From: an uncultured Lachnospiraceae bacterium
Lineage (GTDB): Bacteria > Bacillota > Clostridia > Lachnospirales > Lachnospiraceae
Reading direction: 5' to 3'
Length of the DNA: 64,000 bases
Assembly (NCBI GenBank): GCA_910584205.1
Contig: CAJUAA010000009.1
Coordinates: 1 to 64,000, forward strand
Shown here: positions 57,397 to 64,000 of the stretch, piece by piece
Numbering within the stretch: the stretch's first letter is position 1
Layout: each line of letters opens with the position of its first letter
The notes under the pieces: model-generated
The model's input: only the letters and a program-made list of their open reading frames with translations
Told to the model about the DNA's origin: nothing
Databases searched by the model: none
Translations under genes and position numbers: made by a program

Positions 57397-59250
57397 TTAT
57401 CTCGAAATAGAATAGTAACTTAACACCTTCATCACTGCAAGATCATCACATTCATAATCCCCCTTTTTAAACTGGTTCTTTGCAATAATTCCTTTAGCAA
57501 TCTCAAGTTTTTCTTTGGGAAGAGCACAAAAATCCGCCCACCATTCATTTGCCAAATCATTATCCTCTTCTGAAAAATCAGTGTATTTGTCTGCAAGTCG
57601 GTTACGCAAATTAGCGTCATATCTTCTCCTGAAAATGATAAAAGTTTCCGGCATCCAAAGCAACTTCTGATATTCATAAACATCTCTGCCAAATGCTTCT
57701 TCAAAAAACTCGACTCCAGGACCAACTTTTCCTTTTGTTGAATTCAGCACAGCCTGAATTGCACGAATAAACTTTCTATTCCAGTGTTCACCAATAAAGT
57801 CTCGATTATTATAATATTCCGGATCACTGATTGGATGATATTTCATAGGGAATGAGTATATCGTGACACTTAGTTTCTCGCACAAATCAACATTAATCCT
57901 CATCCTATAATATAAATCTTCCGGTCGGTCTTCAAAGTTATAAAGCAAATAATTTGAAAGATCGCGAATTCCACATTCTGCCGCACATCTGATTGCCTCG
58001 CAATAAATATCTTTCTGCTCGTAATGATCAAAAGCAATCCGTAGTGGCTTTATATTGACTTCTGCAAGCTTTTTCATCTTTTTATCAGTAACTAACCTTG
58101 CATCAAGACCTTGGTTAAAATCTATATGTCTTATCCTTGATGTCTGCTTAAAATGTGCATTATAAAGTTCGTGAAACTCTTCATCAAACTTCAGTATGTT
58201 CTCAACCGTTGCCGTCTCAGGATACAAAAGTCCAAGTTTTTCTCTCTTAAGATAAAAACTACCAGACTCTTTTTCAGGAAGCTTGTCCGCATATGCGTCA
58301 TAAATAGAAACCATCACCCGTATAAAAGCCCGAATATTGTAGCCTTCACTCAAATTTTTAATTGCTATTTCATACTCATTTGAAGGAATATATTTCGCAC
58401 CTTTCTGGAAACCACACTGTTTTATCTCATCAATAATCTGGTCAAAACACTTTGATGCAAAGACGTTGTTGTCCATCAACAGCAAATCCTTCTTCCTTCC
58501 AAAATGTTCATCTACATAAGCAAGCTTATCCGCAATTCCTATGTAATTCTTATAATTCGGTTCTAATGTTTTAACGGCACAAAATGCACAGTCTCTCGGG
58601 CACCCTCGTGTCATATATCCAAAGTAGGCATTACTTGCCGGATAATGATAATCGATTTCGTAAAGGATCGAGTAATCCAGCGGAAGTTCATCAATGATAT
58701 CTTCATTTCCTGCATCATATATGCCGGGCTGATCTAATAGTCCCTCATGCGGGAGAATTCCTGTATCTTTGAAAATCTGCTCAGGCAAAATAGTTGCTGC
58801 AATTCCGCCAACAAGCACTCTTCCTTCTTCAGTGCAAAAAAGCTTTGCCGTATTTATTGTTTCTATAGTCTGTTTCCAATAGAAAGTAAACAACGTGGTC
58901 ACACATACAATATCAAATTTCGGATAATCACGCTTACGACACCTTTTTTGATATACCTCTATCGACGACTGCAGCTCTGTTCCTACGAAATTCGGGATCA
59001 CTTCCAAATAAGCCTGTTTACCCGTCCGTATATAGGAGGTCATATTCAAAAAATACTTTCCTAACCGAAAATCTTTATTATTCTCATAAAACTCTTCACA
59101 CAAAAGCCTTGCAGCAAATTCTCTTAAATCCCCTTTGAAAAATCGTACATCATCTCCACATCTACGGAAATATGTTGCGATTTTCATTAAACCCATAGGA
59201 GGGTATTTATTTTTATAATTTGGCTCTAATAAAAGCACTTTGCGGTTCAT
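57397..59250 (-). CDS. Radical SAM protein with B12-binding-like N-terminus
   Basis: 617 aa. MNRKVLLLEPNYKNKYPPMG and FDIVCVTTLFTFYWKQTIET plus GRVLVGGIAATILPEQIF form a cobalamin-binding-like Rossmann part, without the DxHxxG base. GYMTRGCPRDCAFCAVKTLE holds the CxxxCxxC iron-sulfur motif, followed by LLLMDNNVFASKCFDQIIDE, HIDFNQGLDARLVT and RIAFDHYEQKDIYCEAIR. The C-terminal part is charged and unassigned. Similar proteins in mobile islands have unknown substrates. AT-rich; the start overlaps the GHKL gene stop as ATGA. Confidence 0.85.
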   Translation of the reverse strand: MNRKVLLLEPNYKNKYPPMGLMKIATYFRRCGDDVRFFKGDLREFAARLLCEEFYENNKDFRLGKYFLNMTSYIRTGKQAYLEVIPNFVGTELQSSIEVYQKRCRKRDYPKFDIVCVTTLFTFYWKQTIETINTAKLFCTEEGRVLVGGIAATILPEQIFKDTGILPHEGLLDQPGIYDAGNEDIIDELPLDYSILYEIDYHYPASNAYFGYMTRGCPRDCAFCAVKTLEPNYKNYIGIADKLAYVDEHFGRKKDLLLMDNNVFASKCFDQIIDEIKQCGFQKGAKYIPSNEYEIAIKNLSEGYNIRAFIRVMVSIYDAYADKLPEKESGSFYLKREKLGLLYPETATVENILKFDEEFHELYNAHFKQTSRIRHIDFNQGLDARLVTDKKMKKLAEVNIKPLRIAFDHYEQKDIYCEAIRCAAECGIRDLSNYLLYNFEDRPEDLYYRMRINVDLCEKLSVTIYSFPMKYHPISDPEYYNNRDFIGEHWNRKFIRAIQAVLNSTKGKVGPGVEFFEEAFGRDVYEYQKLLWMPETFIIFRRRYDANLRNRLADKYTDFSEEDNDLANEWWADFCALPKEKLEIAKGIIAKNQFKKGDYECDDLAVMKVLSYYSISR

Positions 59251-60815
59251 TTAAATTCGTCCTCAATCTTTATAATAATCTTCTCCGCGGTTTCCTCATC
59301 CGTAGAAGCATAAATAATACTAAAAATTTTAGAGAGTAATTTTCTATCTCTCTTTTGTACAGATGTAAGCCTGTCAACCCTGCGGCCCGCTTTGTCCGTT
59401 TTTTGATTATCATCATCTGCCTTCTTGCTCTGGCTCTTAGCAATCTTTTTTCCCTCTGACTTCTGACGTTTTCTTTCCTCTTCAATACGGGAAATAATCC
59501 TATTTGCAGGGTTCGACGAGTCCTGATCTATTTTCTGCTTCTTCTTTTCAATATCGCTTTTTGCTTTCTCCGCATTCTTTTTTGCTTTCTCTACTGCCTG
59601 AGCAGCCTGTTGCCTGTGATCTTCATCAATAAAATCACCATTTTTCTGTTTCTGTTGGAACTCAGTTGCTTTCTTTTCATAAGCACTGATTTTATCATAA
59701 GCACTGTTAATTTCTGACCCGTCACGGTATAACCGTGTAAGCTCATCATTGAAATAACGTCGTATATGCTGTTCAAAAGCAATGCGGCTATCATTTTCAT
59801 TAAAGTAATCCCTTTGAGAATTTGGAATAAGAAATTTACTTACAGCAAATACCTCGCCAACAAAATAGTGGGAACCTCTATCTTCTTTAAAAAGTTTCTT
59901 TAAAGCGTCGTCATCACCAATCTGTATATTTTCTTTACGCAGACGCAATCCCCGCATTTGGCAGTCTTTTTGTATAACTGCCTTAAAATGCGAGAGTCCA
60001 AACCACGACCAGGCAATAAGCTGATTCGAATCATCATAAAAATCCTTGAATACAACATCAAAAATTTCATCCTCGCCTTTACTGGTCTTAAATTTCGTTC
60101 CGTAATTTTTTACAATCGGCTCGCTATTCAGCCTGATTTTATATTGGTCAATCCTCTCACCTATCTGCTCTGCGTGCTCATATACTTTCTGTCGAAATAT
60201 AAATGTGTTTTTGTATGGTACAGGCGCTACAAAAGAAAGGTAATCTTTCACATATTGAAAATCCAGAAGATCTCGGTTCTCTCTATTAACATCAATCAAT
60301 TCAACTCTAAACCAATGTTCGTTTTTATGTTCAGCTTTAATTGGTTCTAGAAATTCATAAATTTCGTTCAATAATTCTTGAGCAGAAACTTTTTCCCCTT
60401 GATTATTCTTGTCAATAAGTTCCCGCATCCTGGCAGCATAACATCGCAAAACACTGACATGCGATTCTCCGGGAGCTTTTGACGAAAATACCAGTTCGCG
60501 GCAATATGCGAGACCACACAGACGACCTATACCCCTAAATCCTTTTGCTTCTCCAATCTGTTTATTAGAGTCAGCAATGTTTGCCAATACTTCCTTGAAC
60601 TTGGAAGCCGGTATTCCAGTAGCATTATCAGTAATAGTTATCGTTCTTTTCTTATCATCCAACTGGATGTCAATCAGTTCCTGTCCTTCTGCAAGCAGAC
60701 CTTCTCTTCTGGCAATATCAATCTGATCGCTGGCACTCTGAATATACTCTCGATATATCACCCGGGAATCCTGTCGTAAGATTTTCAAGAATATTTGCAC
60801 CAAATACATACTCAT
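59247..60815 (-). CDS. GHKL (Hsp90/MORC-like) ATPase with long coiled-coil tail
   Basis: 522 aa. N-terminal ATP-binding signs: REYIQSASDQIDIA (N-box position, with Ser and Asp in place of the usual Asn), TITDNATGIPASKF (G1, D-x-x-x-G) and KGFRGIGRLCGLAYC (G2 lid). A middle domain holds YLSFVAPVPYKNTFIFRQKV and FLIPNSQRDYFNENDS. The C-terminal 140 residues are Lys/Gln/Glu-rich coiled coil (AVEKAKKNAEKAKSDIEKKK). Such ATPases occur in phage-defence and DNA-repair islands. Next to the HerA remnant it probably belonged to that module. Confidence 0.8.
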   Translation of the reverse strand: MSMYLVQIFLKILRQDSRVIYREYIQSASDQIDIARREGLLAEGQELIDIQLDDKKRTITITDNATGIPASKFKEVLANIADSNKQIGEAKGFRGIGRLCGLAYCRELVFSSKAPGESHVSVLRCYAARMRELIDKNNQGEKVSAQELLNEIYEFLEPIKAEHKNEHWFRVELIDVNRENRDLLDFQYVKDYLSFVAPVPYKNTFIFRQKVYEHAEQIGERIDQYKIRLNSEPIVKNYGTKFKTSKGEDEIFDVVFKDFYDDSNQLIAWSWFGLSHFKAVIQKDCQMRGLRLRKENIQIGDDDALKKLFKEDRGSHYFVGEVFAVSKFLIPNSQRDYFNENDSRIAFEQHIRRYFNDELTRLYRDGSEINSAYDKISAYEKKATEFQQKQKNGDFIDEDHRQQAAQAVEKAKKNAEKAKSDIEKKKQKIDQDSSNPANRIISRIEEERKRQKSEGKKIAKSQSKKADDDNQKTDKAGRRVDRLTSVQKRDRKLLSKIFSIIYASTDEETAEKIIIKIEDEFK

Positions 60816-60834
60816 CCATAGAATCTAACTTCGC

Positions 60835-61608
60835 TTACTTGAACTGCTTATATACCGGCTTTGGAAATTTAATTTTCAACAGTGACCGGAAAATGGGATT
60901 TTGGATCAAATAATCACCTTGGTCTAATCTTGTCAGCATATTCTTATACGTTGATGGAAGGCTGGAATAGTCTTTTGTAGCCGTCTCTATTGAATTTGTT
61001 CTTCCATAAGCATGTGTCGAACAGTTTCCGGTCACTCGCTGATGGATATTCGAACGGAACTGTTCGGCTCCAAATAATACCACTCCTAACGAACGTCCAC
61101 GCTCCGTCACATCCAGTATTTCCCTTAGAATCGGCGATGCCTTTGGAGTATCTTTCGAAGCATACTTGTTGAGTTCATCAATAAACACTATTACGCGAGC
61201 CGGTGGATTTACACCACTTTCACCATCATATTCTCCAAGCTTCATGTTATAGATTGTTCTAAGGGCATCACCGAATACAAATGCCTGTTTATCTTCCGGA
61301 AGTTTAGCAATATCAATTACCTGAACCGAATTGGGTCTGATATGCTTAAGCTCATCCGCCAGTCGACATTCCCCTCGTGAAGGATCTGGTCTGTTGGCAA
61401 ACATGTCATCGTTCTTGAGCGCCTTATTAATTATTCGTTTGAATTTACGCCAGCTTAGAACATTTATTTCATTCGAACCGCCCCTCTGTCCTTTGCTTTG
61501 TGACTGAGACTTTTGCGATAACTCATTTACTTTATCAATTTTGTGCCAACGCAGGAAAATATCCGGTCTTCCCATCAGCATTGGCAATATCGGGCATTGA
61601 TATAACAA
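60835..61608 (-). pseudogene. HerA-like ATPase, C-terminal fragment
   Basis: The frame opens only inside the NurA-like fragment (MLYQCPILPM at 61608 is out-of-frame NurA DNA). The real HerA-like part runs from about KVNELSQKSQSQSKG onward, with Walker B ARVIVFIDELNKYASKD at 139-150, LREILDVTERGRSLGVVLFG, AEQFRSNIHQRVTGNCSTHA, and LDQGDYLIQNPIFRSLLKIK. The N-terminal barrel and Walker A (about 200 residues) are missing. The fragment is long and otherwise open, so it may still be translated. Confidence 0.65.
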
Positions 61609-61990
61609 ATTCCTGATGAAATTTCTCTTTCTTCAAAACTCGATTTTCTCTATGTGTACATCCAATCCCTATTTGACCTGCTATAACGGGATATATAACA
61701 TTTCGTCCTCCTGGAAGAACAAACCCCATATCGTCAACTTTGAAAACCCTTCTGGAACCATCGAGAAAATATGAAAGTATATTTGTACCACTAAAAAGCA
61801 CTTTCCTGCTTTCATCCCAAAGAGGAACATGGTTTTTATGGTGTGTTGTTTCTGCTATCTCCTGCCATATGATATTGTCCTCAGTATAATCAATGGTCGG
61901 CCGCTCAGCATGATCCAAGCCATACTTATGAGCTCTATAGCTTTTTCCGCCGGTCATTTCTTCTAATATTGACATCACTTTGCTTGACAT
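61535..61990 (-). pseudogene. NurA-like nuclease, N-terminal fragment
   Basis: 151 aa. LSYFLDGSRRVFKVDDMGFV (Asp77 in DGS would be the first catalytic acidic residue) and YPVIAGQIGIGCTHREN match NurA-like nucleases, about 350-400 aa when complete. The frame ends in KTGYFPALAQN 75 bases after entering the region shared with the HerA frame. A deletion joining NurA codon ~130 to mid-HerA explains the structure. Family call is by motif only. Confidence 0.5.
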
Positions 61991-62036
61991 TTTATTTCCT
62001 CATTTGACCGTATTTTCTTAATTTATGCAGCATATT

Positions 62037-62135
62037 TTACTTCTGAATTTTTTCATATTCCAACAATATTGCCTGTTTTTCTTCATAAAGAATTTTAACG
62101 ACCGATTCAAATCTACGGACAATTGCCGGTTTCAA
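62037..62135 (-). other. Short open frame, possible gene remnant
   Basis: In the 154-base gap between the NurA-like fragment and the DUF3791-like gene, a 32-codon frame (TTG start, KPAIVRRFESVVKILYEEKQ, ends EYEKIQK) has protein-like composition. No clear ribosome site. It may be the end of a deleted gene; nothing else is seen in the gap. Confidence 0.25.
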
Positions 62136-62144
62136 TTCCTGTCT

Positions 62145-62588
62145 TTAGTCTAATAAATATCCAGCTTCATATGAACATTCCAGATAACTTGGGTTTTGAT
62201 AATAAACATCCGTCTGAAAATCGGAAATCTTATCACTGATAAAAGATGAAAAAATTTTTAATAACTCATCAAGTTCTTTTCCGGAATCTGCACAGTCTTC
62301 AATCATAATGCTGTATAATTTTCCAATATCCATAAAACCGGGAACTGTATATTTACATTCAGAAACCGTGTCAAAGTCTCCACATGAAATTTTATATTTT
62401 TCTATCACCTCGTCACTTACCTGTTCAAAAGAAAGACAATGATTTACTTCTGCATCATACAAAAGCTTTTCTATGCCCTTTTTCCCCAGTTTTTCAACAA
62501 CAAAACCGCGTCTGTTTTTTGTCTCACGTGCAATATACTCTATTAACGAACAGACATAAAAGTAATCATTTTTTTCTCTTTCTGTCAT
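62145..62588 (-). CDS. DUF3791-like protein, presumed partner of the DUF3990 toxin
   Basis: 147 aa from ATG at 62588 (MTEREKNDYFYVCSLIEYIA), with CAGGAG upstream; the frame extends seven more codons. The first 80 residues look like DUF3791 (RETKNRRGFVVEKLGKKGIE, DAEVNHCLSFEQVSDEVIEK), and the rest (MDIGKLYSIMIEDCADSGKE) resembles another helical antitoxin-like part. Overlaps the DUF3990 gene by 23 bases, so both are made together. Role as antitoxin is inference from the pairing. Confidence 0.65.
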   Translation of the reverse strand: MTEREKNDYFYVCSLIEYIARETKNRRGFVVEKLGKKGIEKLLYDAEVNHCLSFEQVSDEVIEKYKISCGDFDTVSECKYTVPGFMDIGKLYSIMIEDCADSGKELDELLKIFSSFISDKISDFQTDVYYQNPSYLECSYEAGYLLD

Positions 62589-63039
62589 AAACAATCTCAC
62601 TCCTGTCATACTCCAAACAATTTAAAGCTGATAATGTATGGAAGCTGATCTGATGTGTTGGATGCCGAAATTCTGCCAGCGCCCAGAATTGCTTTCTGCT
62701 TATTCTCCCCGCAAGATAATCGTTCACATAATTCCATATCGTATCATCAGCCATAGGTCCTTCTACGATATCATATGAATGAGTCTCTCCACTTCTGCAT
62801 CTTGCAATAAAATCAAGCCATCCATCTGTCATTTGATCAAACTTTAGAATGGATAAGCCGGAAACAGGTTTATAAAAGTAATAGTTTATAATCGGATCTC
62901 CATCTCCACGATTAGCCCATCTTATCGCCTGTTCCAGATTATTTGTACAATAAAATCCCCATGAAAAATCTTTTGTATATCTTGCTTTTCGTATCTCAGG
63001 AAATTCAACTTTTACTTTACTTGCATGATAAAGAATCAC
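62566..63039 (-). CDS. DUF3990 protein, ADP-ribosyltransferase-like toxin
   Basis: 157 aa. I choose the GTG start at 63039, since it has the perfect AAAGGAGG site, and the family begins VILYHASKVKVEFPEIRKAR. KDFSWGFYCTNNLEQAIRWA is the DFGxGFY...QAxxWA core of DUF3990, an ART-like fold. YDIVEGPMADDTIWNYV continues. The open frame upstream to 63240 crosses the YafQ gene end and is not coding. DUF3990 genes usually pair with DUF3791 antitoxins. Confidence 0.75.
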   Translation of the reverse strand: MILYHASKVKVEFPEIRKARYTKDFSWGFYCTNNLEQAIRWANRGDGDPIINYYFYKPVSGLSILKFDQMTDGWLDFIARCRSGETHSYDIVEGPMADDTIWNYVNDYLAGRISRKQFWALAEFRHPTHQISFHTLSALNCLEYDRSEIVYDRKRKK

Positions 63040-63175
63040 TTTATTTATCACCTCCTTTAGAAACCAACAGCAATAACCATCTGAAAATTGGCAATTCTCT
63101 GGACAGCGGCGGTAACGAGGAAACGCCACAGGCGTTTTCGGGTCTATGGAGTGCTTCAAATTTCCAAAAGGGGCC

Positions 63176-63454
63176 TTACATTCCAAACAGATCCGCATGA
63201 CTGCCAGTTGCAGTAGCTGAAAGAACAAGAGTATCTTCATAAATCTGGTATATAAGTAACCAGTCAGGCTCTATATGACATTCTCTAAAATCATGCAGAT
63301 TTCCGGTAAGGGAGTGGTCTTTATACTGAACAGGTAGAGGATTGCCATAGGCCAGCAATGAGAGTACATTGACAAGTTTGTTCATATCCTTGCCCCGCTT
63401 TTGCATTCGTTTGGCATCTTTTTTCATACGATTCGTATAGACGATCTTGTACAT
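63176..63454 (-). CDS. yafQ: YafQ/RelE family mRNA interferase toxin
   Basis: 92 aa: YKIVYTNRMKKDAKRMQKRG, VLSLLAYGNPLPVQYKDHSL, TGNLHDFRECHIEPDWLLIY with the RelE-type catalytic His/Asp-type residues, and YEDTLVLSATATGSHADLF with the terminal His. It cleaves mRNA in the ribosome. It follows the DinJ-like gene by three bases. Confidence 0.9.
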   Translation of the reverse strand: MYKIVYTNRMKKDAKRMQKRGKDMNKLVNVLSLLAYGNPLPVQYKDHSLTGNLHDFRECHIEPDWLLIYQIYEDTLVLSATATGSHADLFGM

Positions 63455-63457
63455 AGG

Positions 63458-63721
63458 TTAATCCTCAAGCATGGAAGCGACTGCATCTTCCGCATTATCA
63501 AAAGGACCATTAAGATTTCTTCGAAATCTGCTGTCATAAACAGCTTCCTGAAGCTGACAGGGAATTGCCTTATGCTGCACAGAAAAAGGGATGCCTGCGT
63601 TTTCAATAGCGGCATTTAAAAAAATACGAATCGCTGTTGATGTATCCAGTCCCAGACTGGAGAACAGTGTATCTGCCTGCTTTTTAATTGTATCATCAAT
63701 ACGTATTTGTAATGTAGCCAT
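63458..63721 (-). CDS. dinJ: DinJ/RelB family antitoxin
   Basis: 87 aa from ATG at 63721 (MATLQIRIDDTIKKQADTLF), behind TTGGAGGTG. Ribbon-helix-helix N-terminus (LGLDTSTAIRIFLNAAIENA) and a disordered toxin-binding tail (NLNGPFDNAEDAVASMLED). Binds its own promoter with the toxin. Confidence 0.9.
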   Translation of the reverse strand: MATLQIRIDDTIKKQADTLFSSLGLDTSTAIRIFLNAAIENAGIPFSVQHKAIPCQLQEAVYDSRFRRNLNGPFDNAEDAVASMLED

Positions 63722-63744
63722 ATTGCACCTCCAATGAATTTGTA

Positions 63745-63778
63745 GTACAATTGTACCATATGAGCACCACAGAAGCAA
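63745..63778 (-). promoter_or_regulatory. dinJ-yafQ promoter with operator palindrome
   Basis: On the minus strand TTGCTT (63773-63778), 17 bases, TACAAT (63750-63755). The 12-bp palindrome GTACAATTGTAC (63745-63756) covers the -10 and is the likely DinJ binding site. Confidence 0.7.
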
Positions 63779-63785
63779 TGAGAAT

Positions 63786-64000
63786 TTACTGCCGCTTCCC
63801 CCTGCATAATACTTCGTTCAGCGTCCGGAACAGTTCCGCGGTATCGATGGGCTTTGCCAGATGGTCATCCATTCCGGCAGCCAGGGCTTTCATGCGGTCC
63901 TCCTCGAAGGCGTTGGCCGTCATGGCAAGGATCGGAAGTTCCCTGATCCAGTCTTTCTCCATGGCCCGGATCCTTCTCACCGCCTCATAACCGTCCATAA
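63786..64000 (-). CDS. Response-regulator receiver domain, C-terminal part (partial)
   Basis: About 71 codons are visible: MDGYEAVRRIRAMEKDWIRE follows the phosphoacceptor (outside the window), then PILAMTANAFEEDRMKALAA with the conserved Thr, GMDDHLAKPIDTAELFRTLN with the conserved Lys. The protein ends directly after the receiver, as in hybrid sensor kinases. Its GC content is like the main chromosome, so it marks the end of the AT-rich island. Confidence 0.85.
   Translation of the reverse strand, partial: MDGYEAVRRIRAMEKDWIRELPILAMTANAFEEDRMKALAAGMDDHLAKPIDTAELFRTLNEVLCRGKRQ

Noticed and set aside
63117..63139. GAAACGCC-ACA-GGCGTTTTC hairpin as a terminator for yafQ
   Set aside because: On the minus strand no T run follows the stem; the rest of the gap 63040-63175 shows only the DUF3990 ribosome site.
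63040..63240. N-terminal extension of the DUF3990 frame
   Set aside because: It crosses the end of yafQ, has no family similarity, and the GTG at 63039 has a perfect ribosome site.
1..64000. CRISPR arrays, rRNA, tRNA and insertion sequences
   Set aside because: No regularly spaced direct repeats, no recognisable tRNA or rRNA stretches, and no transposase motifs were seen by reading both strands; a short tRNA could still be missed without a computed search.

Overview
The window looks like chromosomal DNA of a spore-forming, low-to-mid GC Clostridia, most likely a Lachnospiraceae. The evidence is a complete spoIIIA operon (AA to AH), a sigK-like gene, the Gram-positive order ireB-ruvX-DUF1292-fur-rnjA-ylbF-mltG-like-trmR-U32, strong AGGAGG ribosome sites, and nearly all genes on the minus strand.

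Region A (1-19470, minus strand) is the most unusual part. It is a dense gene set that resembles a type VI/contractile injection system but sits in a monoderm. In transcription order: an agrB/agrD autoinducer pair behind a good promoter, a secreted VWA protein, a 719-aa sheath-like protein, two tandem Hcp-like tube proteins, a terminator, a J-domain protein, two FHA proteins, two PP2C-like phosphatases, a divergent Hsp70, three unassigned proteins (probable baseplate parts) and a VgrG-RHS fusion that leaves the window on the left. No membrane complex, ClpV-type ATPase or Ser/Thr kinase is visible; these may be absent or outside the window.

Region B (19590-34532) is mostly housekeeping: a sigK-like gene with an abnormal C-terminus, wobble-uridine hydroxylation/methylation genes (U32, trmR), a short MltG-like protein, ylbF, RNase J, fur, DUF1292, ruvX, ireB, mtaB, an HPr-like gene without the catalytic His, thiI with a cysteine desulfurase, rsmE, prmA, and feoAB under a 39-bp palindromic Fur-like site.

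Region C (34601-41999) holds spoIIIA with a possible sigma-E promoter, then pnp with a long leader hairpin, and rpsO. Region D (42074-50332) has a secreted Ala/Gln-rich coiled-coil protein on the plus strand, then a peptide uptake and processing operon (oppDFABC, an M24 peptidase, a cyclophilin). Region E (50442-57263) has an ECF sigma gene, a frameshifted chimera of its DUF4179 partner with an ATPase fragment, an NlpC/P60 endopeptidase, and a copA-csoR operon in which copA carries a C-terminal CopZ-like domain with its own ribosome site.

Region F (57397-63778) is visibly more AT-rich and looks acquired: a radical SAM protein, a GHKL ATPase, deleted remnants of NurA-like and HerA-like genes, and two toxin-antitoxin-like pairs. 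The window ends inside a response-regulator receiver domain. I recognised no rRNA, tRNA or CRISPR array.
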